64,000 bases of DNA from Kudoa neothunni. Taxonomy: Eukaryota; Cnidaria. The notes under the pieces are model-generated. The model saw nothing but the letters and a program-made list of their open reading frames with translations. It did no database searches and was not told where the DNA came from. A program made the position numbers and the translations under genes. The stretch spans positions 8,742,001 to 8,806,000 of the forward strand of contig OZ199840.1 in the NCBI GenBank assembly GCA_964304625.1, written 5' to 3'. Positions 37,901 through 48,413 of the stretch are shown here, in pieces. Positions within the stretch are counted from its first letter, which is position 1. Every line of letters starts with the position of its first letter.

Positions 37901-39950
37901 TATAAATATAAATGTAAAATTAGTTAATTGCTGTACTATATTTCGAAATTCGAGGAAACGCGATAAATTAATAACCACTTTCTAACACTTATAATGGAAT
38001 AAAATATAGAAATAAGTCAATACAGAAAGTTTAGTTTCGAGAAAAAAATCAATCTCTTAAAGAATAAAAAAGATGACGAAACTAATGAGGAATTTGGAAA
38101 AATTAACGAGGAGCTCATCAAAATGTACAACAATTCTATTGTATCGTACTGGCATCCTGCTATATCGATAAGTCCGGTATTTCAACTGCCAGCATTATCC
38201 GCTCATACGATACCGCCTCCTTTGGATAAATGTGATTTTAGGGGTTTTTGATAATATCAATATATCCCCGATTTAGTTGTTGTTATGAACGAAAATCACA
38301 CCGAAATGTATCCCGTAATATATTACAACAGTTATTGGAATTACTACTCGGACTACCATCCCATATCGAAATTTAACAAGTAATAACTGTTTTTTAGCTC
38401 ATGCACATACATTTTTTATTTTTTCTGATTAAAAAGTCTGATTATATATTTAATTTTTTGAGAGTTATAAAGTTATTCCCGTGCATGCACATTCCTATAA
38501 AAAGTTAGCTCTAGATTTTTAATTAATATGCCAAAATTTACTAAAACTCATATATTTGAAGATTAATATTTAATATATTTTTTAAGTAACAAACACCTTT
38601 CAAAATGTAATTTAACTTTAATTAAAAATTCTTTTACTCTTATATCAATAGATATTTTAATCAATTTTTTCAATATATAGAACACTATCATTAAATATCA
38701 CATTTTATCCACTCTCATTTTTCAAATGGCAATTTTATATTGCTCAAAATGAGCAGCATCAGTTCTCGTTTCTTCAGCAAAACACTCAAGCTGATATGGA
38801 TGGTCTGAAGGTAATTTGTTCACACACACATCAACCATGTAATTGGGATATTACACAATTTAGCGGATGCTGTTGGAAACCAACTTTTATGTGTTGGTGA
38901 TGACTATTGCTGTGTCTATTTTGCACAGTGTTTTTGAATTTTTGGCTTTTAAAAATGGTAATTATCTCTCCAAACTAAACCACCTATCATCATTACTTTA
39001 TATTCTATAATTCACACATGTAGATATTCAATTCTGGAAGAATAAAGACAACTATGAAGGAATCTCATTGAGATCGGTCATATTTGGAATATTTCAACAT
39101 GTGGTGGTGTTGTTATATGTGCTTGACAACGAAACCAACTTCATGATAACACTTGGTCTGGGTGTTGGATTGTTGATAGAAATTTGGAAACTCCACAAGA
39201 TATTCCATATAAGTTTCCGGATGTATTCTCCTCAAATTCCAATTCCAATCCCCGTGTTCACATACAAGTCTACTAGTTACTCTCAATCTAAAACTCACGA
39301 ATATGATGCGGTATATTTTGTCTACTCTCCTATTAATCATTATTTTTTATGACCCCATGTCATGATTCATGATGGTTTAATCTAATCGTACCACAATAGA
39401 TTGCATTCAAATATCTCTCGTTTGTATTGTTTCCACTGGTTGTGGCCTATGCCGGCTACTCACTTGTCTACCACACACACAAAGGTTGGTACAGTTTTGT
39501 ACTCAGTGTGTTATATGGCTTTCTATTGTTGTTCGGATTTATTATGATGACGCCACAACTGTTCATCAACTACAAACTGAAAAGTGTCGCACATCTCCCA
39601 TGGCGGATGCTCACCTACAAAGCGCTCAACACATTTATAGACGATATCTTTGCGTTTGTGATCACCATGCCAACTCTCTATAGAATCGGATGTTTACGAG
39701 ATGGTAGTGTTCATTTTTAGTTGCTTTTCTGTCTTTTTAATTTCACCGCAATAATAACTGTCACTCACTGCTTTTAGATGTGATCTTCCTAATCTTCCTC
39801 TACCAACGCTGGATCTATCCTACTGACATGAAACGTGTGAATGAGTTTGGAGTGAGTGGCGAAGCTGAGGATATGACGACAGCCGAACAACCACCACAAC
39901 TTCAACAACAGGATGAATCAACCAATGTCGATCATGAGAAACAGGAATAA
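31864..39950 (+). CDS. CLPTM1: CLPTM1 family multi-pass membrane protein
   Basis: CLPTM1 proteins are ER/plasma-membrane multi-pass proteins involved in receptor trafficking. Exons 4-10 (38010-38231, 38277-38379, 38681-38810, 38864-38957, 39024-39310, 39400-39703, 39778-39950) splice in perfect phase and show the hallmark blocks MYPVIYYNSYWNY, LDNETNFMI, KGWYSFVLSVLYGFLL, MMTPQLFINYKLKSVAHLPW and RMLTYKALNTFIDDIFAFV, ending in a Q/E-rich tail. The N-terminal part lies 5.6 kb upstream: a TM-like segment (FREFILTTLRMLAISMAVRY, 31920-31980), LKGVWVYLLES and LFYGDYYGG (32110-32220), and NGSVSLLTCFLKN (32342-32380), all matching human CLPTM1 in order. Exon 3 (32330-32447) joins exon 4 in phase. 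Upstream of it, frame and phase are off by one at several points, including the candidate ATG at 31864 across six Gs. Decay or sequence error are both possible there. Confidence 0.85.
33130..33720 (-). mobile_element. Merlin (ISXO2-like) transposase relic A
   Basis: Minus-strand segments in several frames give SSQETIRDWKNYINE, IRMEFFVNPYREQYQAIVEE, DKWSAYQNLTHLGC, VNHSIEF and GVHKNRNE. These follow the ISXO2-like order (IS-STI-DW; recycling block; D-W-AY-NL--LGY; VNHS-NF; GVHTN-IE). It has multiple frame changes and stops. Confidence 0.7.
34500..35220 (-). mobile_element. Merlin (ISXO2-like) transposase relic B
   Basis: This is the best preserved Merlin piece. GYLVEIDESLLRGKR (first catalytic Asp, about 35085-35120) lies upstream, then PWIFELALCTVDEKGKRF, RRDRETLTQIIQAEVIPGST, IYSDEWAACNNLGSLGYSN (second Asp block). 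Downstream, the VNHS and terminal blocks are frame-shifted. A (TA)n microsatellite at about 34887-34922 interrupts the region between the first Asp and PWIFEL. Confidence 0.8.
35600..36200 (-). mobile_element. Merlin (ISXO2-like) transposase relic C
   Basis: ELRVASNSTIVDWTNYIRDL and NKVGGPGMNDK (the G-G-G-I-VEIDE region, decayed) lie in one frame, and IVGGVDEEGRVFMVETDKRD in another. It is inactive. An (AG)-rich purine tract adjoins it at 35585-35607. Confidence 0.65.
37430..37800 (-). mobile_element. Merlin (ISXO2-like) transposase relic D
   Basis: DPWVVGICECFVNNDGWRTL, CRFFIVERRSKRTLTSLI, IFIDEW and GYDHVTINHSREYVTN appear in order over two or more frames. It ends about 200 bp before CLPTM1 exon 4. 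Confidence 0.65.
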
Positions 39951-40600
39951 TAAAAAATAACGCTTTTATCATTTGTTTAGAACATATCAATTGAATTAAT
40001 AAGTGCATAAAATTTTTCTACTAACAATTCAAATATGAGTTTTTGTGAACAGTTGAAATCGCAGTGGCACGCTTACATTTGTCTTCTGAAAAACAGTGAG
40101 GATCCTCGGTAGAGACGTCCCTAAAAATCAGTCATGTTAAAAATACGAAAATTTTAACCCAGCCAGCTAAAAATACGAAAATTTTAACCCAGCCAGCTGA
40201 AATCCATATTCATATATCCATATATTCATATATCCATATTCATATATTCATATATTCATATCCATATATCCATATGGGAGGTTATTATAATAATTATCAT
40301 ATTAATCATATATTATTTTATTAAATTATTATATTAACTACATGAATACAGAAGGCCTTATCAATTATAATGAATAAGCAATTAGATCAGGGGTTAAAGA
40401 TTAAGTCGAAACTGAGGACATACACTATTCTTTAGATATTTATAGCACTCATAACTACTCTTGAAAGGGTAACCGTTATCAGGCTGAGCAATTCTTAACC
40501 TAAACAAATAATGACAACACGTTCGAGAAAGTGTTTTTTGAATAAATAAACCTTGATCCATTGATCATCATGGCGGTTGTGACAGTTTGAAAAGGGTAAC
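39951..40600. other. CLPTM1 3' flank with tandem repeats
   Basis: No gene is seen. It includes the duplication and minisatellite listed separately and AATAAT-type AT-rich sequence just after the CLPTM1 stop that could serve polyadenylation. Confidence 0.4.
40136..40276. repeat. 31-bp duplication plus CATATAT/CATATTC minisatellite
   Basis: A unit containing AATACGAAAATTTTAACCCA occurs twice in a row at about 40138-40199, followed by about 75 bp of degenerate CATATATC/CATATTCA repeats. Confidence 0.8.
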
Positions 40601-40717
40601 AGCTATACGAAGAAACCACCTAAGAAAATCATAACAAGACAAACACACACAACTCTATTTTACTGCACTTCCGAACTTTAAAAAAGTCTTTATTGAGCTT
40701 GTGTCGTGGATACCAGT

Positions 40718-41370
40718 CTAGTAAATTATGAGCAATAAATACGAATAGGTTGGTAATGAATTACATGCTTTTTTAGTATGTGAAGCGAACTCAGATAAAT
40801 TAATGTGCTGCCAGCAATGAACCACATGCAAACCTAACAGTGCGGGATACAAACCCGCAAAAAACCCGGCTACTCCCTTCATAATTCCATATTTCGCTAA
40901 CAGACTTGATAACGTTTCTATATCAATAGTCAATTGTTAGATTCAACAAACCAATATACGTATAAAGATCTTCGTGTCCAACAAATTCAGCGATTGTTCT
41001 TGTGGCTATGACTAATTCGAAATGAATTTAAATACAAACGAAATAACACCAACTGAATGTCTACCTCTCAGTGGATGACTAACCACAGTTGACATTAGAC
41101 TAATAATGATCTCTTTTTTTGCACTAAATTCAAAAATAAAGTCATAACGCTAATTTCTGATTTCTAAACCGCATAAATAATAAATGGGAGAAATTACCTT
41201 TTCCCAATTCGATAAGCGTTTCATTGTCTAACAATGGAAACAACTAGAAATGGTTTAAAATAGGTGATCACTCAATTCAAAAATAATACAGATGAGTCTG
41301 AGTATTGTTCCACTTGTTCCATTTCCGTATCAGAGTAATGCATCTCTATGTTGTCATTGCTGTTGCCCAT
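40718..41370 (-). CDS. MTCH2: MTCH1/2-like mitochondrial carrier homologue (short)
   Basis: MTCH2 is an outer-mitochondrial-membrane protein of the SLC25 fold used in tail-anchored protein insertion. Exons 41370-41290, 41243-41198, 41112-41065, 41011-40952 and 40917-40718 join in phase to a 144-residue product; introns are 46, 85, 53 and 34 nt. LMSTVVSHPL, ATRTIAEFVGHEDLY and GVAGFFAGLYPALLGL align in order with human ATLITHPF, LRSMVQFIGRESKY and GILGFFAGLVPRLLGD. Human MTCH2 is about 303 residues, so only the middle is matched. The acidic N-terminus starting MGNSNDNIEMHY is not MTCH-like. An alternative last splice (donor at about 40770, acceptor TTTACTAG) would give a different C-terminus. 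Either a reduced protein or an incomplete model. Confidence 0.65.
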
Positions 41371-43556
41371 ACACATTGACACACATTCATCGTAACACTA
41401 ACAATTGATTGAGATGATACTGAAGCTGTAAAAACAAAATATGGCTACATTATCCAGCAAATATTCGGCGCAAATTTAGTCAACTCGTAACCAACGCTAA
41501 AATTAAAAATCGAATATTTCAAGAGAACCCCAACCAAAAAGTATGTTACTATGGACTGAAACCTCGATAAACTCCAAAAAATCCATCAACTCCGCGTATA
41601 TATGACCCTATTTTATGAAAATTTGATATATGGATCAAAATAAATTTAGAATGGATGCGAAAAATAACCGTATTTAATCACGTTAGGCAAATATAGTCTT
41701 GGACGCCCACTTATTGAACTTCCAAATGTAGGGGGTAAGGGCTCATATCCTAACTAATCTCAGATTATTATTTCCATAAATAAAACAAAAGATTGTTAAT
41801 TGTGGTTATTGTTATTCGCTAATTACCTGAATAAGTGTGCGGATCATCGATAATGGATACATTCCTATAGATTTAAGTGTAGAGTTGATCCATTTTTCAC
41901 GTAGATCTATGGTGGCGATGAGTGAACTTTTCTCAAATATCCTTCTTGCTTAGATGTTGACGATTTTTTGTGCCATTCAACAATAAAGGATTATTACACG
42001 CGTCGTTGTATTAACGAAATGCTTAATTGCGCTTGCGTCATTTTTTACGGTTATGTAAAAATCTGGATTATTCATCAGATATATTGATGAAATAAACATT
42101 ATTTTTATGATCTTGTTATCTAGACATTATAATAATGTTCCAATGTGGTGATCAATCTTAAACCCGTCAGTGACCCCACTTTGGAAAATCTTATTTTTAA
42201 TAAGGAAAACCTCATAGATTTCCCTTACAAATTCATTTAATCTTAGAGAATATATTCGTATACTATATGAATTCAAGCTATTGAAAAATATGAAAATTTA
42301 TCCTAGAAAAAATGCCTGTATAATTGAGCTCATGTTTAAACTTTGTATTAAAATTATTAAAAGATAAAAACAAACAACGACATATTATCACCATTAATAT
42401 ATATTAAACCTTAAAGAAACACTCTAATTGTAGGTTTTCCTTTTTCCTTTTCCTATCGAGGGATTACGATGACGTAATGAGATTAAATTAAAGGATTATC
42501 GGCTACATGTGTTTTAGACATTAAGAATTAACAAAATATATTATTTAATTTTTGATTATCAATTTAAGAAGAAATTTATAATTAGGAATGCCGTTTGATA
42601 ACGATATCCAATAATTTGAGGCTATACTGCAATATAAGTTTACCTACTTAGAGGGGGAGGGAGCATCGTAACTTATCGGTGAATGTTTGCGCCAGACTTT
42701 CAAGAGGAATTATCTTTCGCATTTAAAATATAGATTCGAGCTACTTTATAAATGTATTGATATTGGCGAAAGGCCTAATTTATAGAAATCATTGATCCAC
42801 GCAAAAGATCACGATGTTCACTTTGTTAACGAAATATTAATAAAAAAAACTAATATACGGTGTTATGTGTTATGTGTTATATCTACAAGGGGCCTATTCG
42901 CTCGTCTCAAAAATTTAAAATAAGTGTTTTATACTGCCAGACATATAGTTTAGAATCCGATGGATGTTATCTTTGAAAAAATTGTTCTCTCTTTAGCAAA
43001 AGGAAACCCCTGAATTAATGTGATTTATTTTTAAATACATCCATTTTAAAATTTCATATTTAATTTGATCATTTTGAATGTATACACATACTCAAATACT
43101 TACAACTACGATTCATACTTAACCTTACTTTTAATTTTGTGATTAATGACTTTTTCCAGAAATCATGCCAGATTTTTGTATGGTCGCTTGTATGCATTTC
43201 TTATCTATACTTGATTTAAATGCTGTTATTATACGTTCTGAAACTTTAAACTATGTAAATATAATAAAACATATATTTTAAACGTACAACAACATGCGTT
43301 CTGTTGAAGATGTTTATAATAATTTACTAGAAGAATTATTTACTTTTTTTTAAGTTTAATCTCTCCAATGCAGATTTTTAAATAAGTTAATATAGTTGAG
43401 TTATGATTAATAGTTACAATTATACTTTTTGATTCAATTGCGCGATAAAATAAGAAAATAAATCTTGAGATAAGAAACTTATCTTGATTTAATGATTGTA
43501 GTTAATATAGAAAAGGTTTGAGGTATATGCACTTTACTGCGCATGCGAGAACAAAA
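41371..43556. other. AT-rich intergenic DNA
   Basis: No supported gene. There is an NRF-1-like TGCGCATGCG at 43538-43547. Confidence 0.5.
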
Positions 43557-43564
43557 TATTAGAT

Positions 43565-43870
43565 CAGAGGTCAACAATGTTTTCAATTGGTGGGCAAAAT
43601 TTTAAATTTTTATAAGCACAGAGGGTCGGATTAAAAAAATTTTTTGAAAAGCACATAAAAATTGAACGAAAATAATAAATAAATGATGAATTTTAATGAG
43701 AAAAGAAGTACATATTAATTGCTTTAAAATTTTGATGTGATAAAGAGCTTTATTCAATGCTACAAACAATTGAAATTATAAAAATAAATATTTCCGAATG
43801 AGGTGAGGCACGGGAATTTCATTCAAGAAAAAATGGGGAGCGATAGAAAAAAAAAGGTTGGGAAACACTG
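43565..43870. mobile_element. hAT-like MITE
   Basis: A 306-bp element begins CAGAGGTCAACAATG and ends in the reverse complement of CAGTGTTTCCCAACC, the common hAT MITE terminus. Degenerate 8-bp flanks (TATTAGAT / ATTTAGAC) may be the target-site duplication. No coding content. Confidence 0.6.
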
Positions 43871-44223
43871 ATTTAGACCATGTAGTTATTAGTTTGATTT
43901 TTAACTATAATTCGCTGCTGGGAGAAATACCAACTCAACAATTTTCAATTCCGCCTGTTGCGTACGCAGTAGATACATAAATAAATAATCGGCCACGACA
44001 GAATGTAGCCTCCCGATTGAGGATTCGAGACTCATACCATAAGTCGATGAAATTCGTACGTTCAAGCATGTTACGTAAATAATATAACGATTCTACGGAA
44101 TCGGAATCTCTCTCGAGAATGGATCATGTGCGATTCGTGCACCGTCGAAACTTAAATAAGTCTGATAAATAATAGTTATTAGATTAATTTTACTGAAAGT
44201 TAATTTGCATTTTCAAATTTACT

Positions 44224-44266
44224 ACAGTCAGTCAGTCAGTTAGTTAGTCAGTCAGTGACCGGTTTC
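44224..44266. repeat. (CAGT)n microsatellite
   Basis: Tandem CAGT units with a few TTAG variants. Confidence 0.85.
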
Positions 44267-44433
44267 GCGCACTTTTTAAAAATCCACACAATTTGAATAA
44301 TCAAATGTACAATCAATATATAATATTTTTTAATGTTTTTATTAGAGAATTTGGATCTAAATAATATAATAAGGTTGGGGAATTTCAAGATTGTTCGTCA
44401 CGTGACTGTCTGGTTTCACACTTTTTTCGGAAC

Positions 44434-45488
44434 CAGCGCTGTCAACCCAAATCGGACAAATCAGATTTTTTATAAAAACGGAACTAATATTTAATTATGT
44501 GTATAAATATTGCGTTAATTTATAATTAACTCAGAAACTTTAAATTTATGACATCATTAGAACAAGATTTTCTACTGTAGAACATCATATTCTATGTCTT
44601 CTGATTTTTTCGATAATTCCAGATGATAAAATGCCATTTTTGGAGAAGCATTAATCAGAGCTTGAGGAAGTAAGGATGTGCTCTATTTTCCGATAGAATA
44701 AAATTTATTTGCCGATAAACAATGACCCAAATGGCGATTGTTAATAATTTAGTCAATCAAACTTTTTTTTGAGCCTATTCAATTCATTTAATTTCAAACA
44801 ATTCTACTACAGTCTTTCGTTCTATTTTTGAATAACACATAACAACTATATCTAGATGAGGTTTTATTTTTATGTGCGACCATTCGTTCATTAAAATTAA
44901 GAAAAATTAGTCGAGTAGATAATATTTTGTTAAATTTTAAGTTGTTTAGCTGATACCTAAGGTTAGGATATTTTAACTATTGATAACAAACACATGTAAT
45001 GATAACTTAGCATTGGATATCACCAACATCAGATTCTTTTCAGAATTCAAACTCAAAAATCTCTTCGAAATAATTCCAAAATAGCTCATGGTCATGATTG
45101 AACTGTGTATAGTCTCTAATAATGATAACGGTAAAAAATCCAAAGTGTTGGTCTTAACAGGAGCATCAAATTTAAAAATATGATCATTTTGTTAAATTTT
45201 TGGCATGTTTTTAAGCTCAATTTTTGTATTACGCGGACTTTAAGAATTATTAGAATACCTAATTGTATCTTGTGTTTGGTGAACTTCTATTGTAGACATT
45301 CTAAATTGAAATAAAGCATTGTTTCAAGTATAAAATTTTCTACTCGAAGATTTCTCGTAATGAAATCAGAAACGATTGAATTCCATTTTTGTGAATTTGC
45401 AATAACTCCTTGCCGTTGAAACATTGTTTTGCGATTATTCAGTCTTTCGAAGAATATGAGTAAAAATAGGACACGGTTGGCAACACTG
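44434..45488. mobile_element. hAT-like non-autonomous element
   Basis: The left end CAGCGCTGTCAACCC and the reverse complement of the right end CAGTGTTGCCAACCG share most of their first 14 bases. The 8-bp flanks TTCGGAAC (44426-44433) and TTTGGAAC (45489-45496) match at 7 of 8 positions, the hAT target-site duplication length. The 1055-bp interior encodes nothing recognisable. Confidence 0.75.
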
Positions 45489-45496
45489 TTTGGAAC

Positions 45497-48413
45497 GTTT
45501 TTGAAAAAATAGATAAATTTTGTTTAATAGTCGAAAGAGTTAACCCTTAAAGGATAATCTTCAGTTCCATGCGCCCATCTTTATATTATTTTGTTTATAA
45601 ATTTTGTTGTTATGCATGTTATATTTTGTGTATATTCGTCAGAATTTCATCTACATTTTTAAAAAAGCATTATCTACCGACCGACATAATAAAATAAGTT
45701 AATGGTTTGGCGAAATTACACAAATTATAACAGGTTTTACAACAAAATAATAGGGAGGTGGACGCGCGAATCCAATGGTTAGCCGGTAAGGGTCAAATGA
45801 AATGAAAAAAATTCAATTCAAAACATGAAATGATAAAATACCTCCAAAATATCTTCCCAAGAGCAGCCAATTTTGTTACTATAAAGAACAAGACATATCC
45901 TTCATCTCCAACCCTTATGACATCTTAAAAAAATAAATTTGTTTAAATGATTGAATGCAAACCGATTATTGTTTTCATTTGCGAATCTACTAAAATGAGT
46001 TTAAAAATTATCCAAGATTGACAAAAAAGGTCGATCAATCAATCATGATCGCGATGATGAAAGCTATATTTTAAAATATTTGGACGAATTCTGTGTGATC
46101 AAAATAACTAATTATTTTATTTCTAAATGAAATAAATTATTTGTTTCTCAAATGTATGCAATTCAATCATAATAAATAACTAGGTGTTTAGTAACACCCT
46201 AAAATTTTGTAATCATTAGTATGCCTATATTAAAACAGAAATTAGATATCATGATCCTCATAAAATTAGTAAATAAATATATTATGAGAAGATAAATTAA
46301 ACGATAAACATTCTTTATCACATAAAATTTAATCAAACTTGTTAATCTATTACATAGATGGCATTGTTATGTCGTGGAGTATATCACACATATCAGTAAT
46401 AAATTATTCAATAAAATTATAAAACATGAGTCTTTCAAACGTACGGAAGCCTGTTTTTATGTAGAGGGTTGAATCTAACTAGTGTTCATAGTGTTTCAAA
46501 CGGTCTCGTCATTACAAAAACGAATTTCCATTCATGTTTTTAATTCTTGGATTATATTTATTGTTCCTCTAATTTTTAAACTCAATGAATTCAGTACAAG
46601 TCACGGAACTTCAGATAATTTTTCACATGTATCGTTAAAACTTTCATCAACCACTTAAAAATTAAAAAATGAAATGAATTATCACTTTTACATTTTTAAT
46701 AAAAATCAAATTAAGGTTGTAAATTTTTAAAAAGATCATTAAATTTAAGATAAAATTTATATCTCGATATTCAGAGAATATAAAAATTACGAACGCCAAC
46801 AAATGACATTAATAAATATACAAAGTGTCTGCTTATAATAACTGTCATATTTAATGTACAAATATACTGAGAAATTCAGAATCACATGTTAATTATTTTT
46901 TAAAAATGTCTTTCCGTGGCGTTATTTTATTAAACATACATGATGCTATATAAACAATCCAAAAACAACTATCGATGGAAATACTTTTAAATTTTTCTCA
47001 TCATAATTACCACTTAATTTCAGACATAAGTTTTAAAAATCTTGGTGTAAGTTATTGCAAATTCATTATTTACGTAATGGTTAAGGTTTTGAGAATGCAT
47101 CGTTGCATTAATGAACAAAAAAGTTTACGCACCACTTCATTAAGAAAACCTTGATTATTAGCGGTCACATTATCCATAAAAAGGAGACTTTTTTACTAAA
47201 TCATCAAGAAACGAAAATATATATAAAATTCCAGAAAGTATATAATTTAGAAATCTAAATTTACTTATTGTGTATCCAACGATAATTTTGAATTTAGCTG
47301 TTTTATTTCGAACTTTAAACATCTTATCTTTAGTTTACCCACAAAATAAGCCTGATTTAATCAGAAAAAATAATTTTTTACTATCCAAAATTATTTTAAA
47401 ATAATTCTACATATTAAAATACAAAATAATTGGATTCCCTCGCTATAAGGTACGGTATTTATTGAATTTACCTCGAAAAAGGGGGCGAGCTCTTCAATAT
47501 CTTTTAAGATAAGTATTCAGCTTATTGTTTTTTTATAATCTTTAATGTTAGATTGAGGTTAGAATTGAGTGTTGGGTCTGTTTGAATGTATGAAACTTAC
47601 AGAAAGATAAATTTTAATATCCCGGTATTAAATAGCACACTAATGAACTTTCCAATTAAATATTTGACAAAAAGAGGTAGTTTTCCAGTAAAATAATAAT
47701 TAGAACCAAAATCTTAGTGTGTTCGTCGGTAGATAATGTTTTCTCGTATGATTTTGTCATGTATTTCCACTACTTTATCCCTATGATATTATTTTTAAGA
47801 GTTAATCTTCATACTTTCAAGTATCTGATAATATAAAACAAACATTATTATAATTGAATTGTATCACTTTTTATTGGTTCATTTTGAACAGTAGTTGTAC
47901 CCAGGAATCAACATTATCTTTAATTTTACGCCTATCTACCCATAGCTACGATTTTGCTATCGTTGAATTAAATTTGGGGGAAACATCTATTTTTAAAACT
48001 GCATAGATTTTTCTAATCATTTTAAACTTTTCCCAACAACAATAATAATTGCATACTAAATATGGGTCAATTGTACTGGCTGACTGCCACAATTTCATTA
48101 AGAGTGATACAACAAGAAAATACGTTACCAATAATATCTCAATACTAGAATCAATTAATACTTAAAAAAATTTGGATCTATTTTTTGCCCAACTAACTTA
48201 GAGTCGACTTTTGTCTTTATCAAAAGGGAATTGTTCAATAACAAAATTTATTACATTGTTAAATATAATTACTGATTTAATTAGAAATCACAAATATTTG
48301 GATCTTTTTTCTCGTGTTTATTTTAAAATTAAAAAAGGAAAGAAAAGAATAAAAATGTAAATATATTTGATATCGATAATATAAAAAGTAACTAAATATT
48401 CAATCTTTATGTT
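45497..48413. other. AT-rich intergenic DNA
   Basis: A 2.9-kb stretch without a supported gene. A 61-codon minus-strand frame at 47946-48131 is cysteine-containing but unrecognised and unsupported by splice context. Confidence 0.5.

Larger units (their letters stand above)
32448..38009 (+). other. 5.6-kb CLPTM1 intron loaded with Merlin relics
   Basis: The intron lies between CQLK and QISQYRKF. It is about a hundred times longer than most introns here, and four transposase relics are responsible for much of that. The rest is AT-rich and unassigned. Confidence 0.7.

Noticed and set aside
39113-39340. Minus-strand frame opposite CLPTM1 exon 8
   Set aside because: Shadow of a strongly conserved exon.
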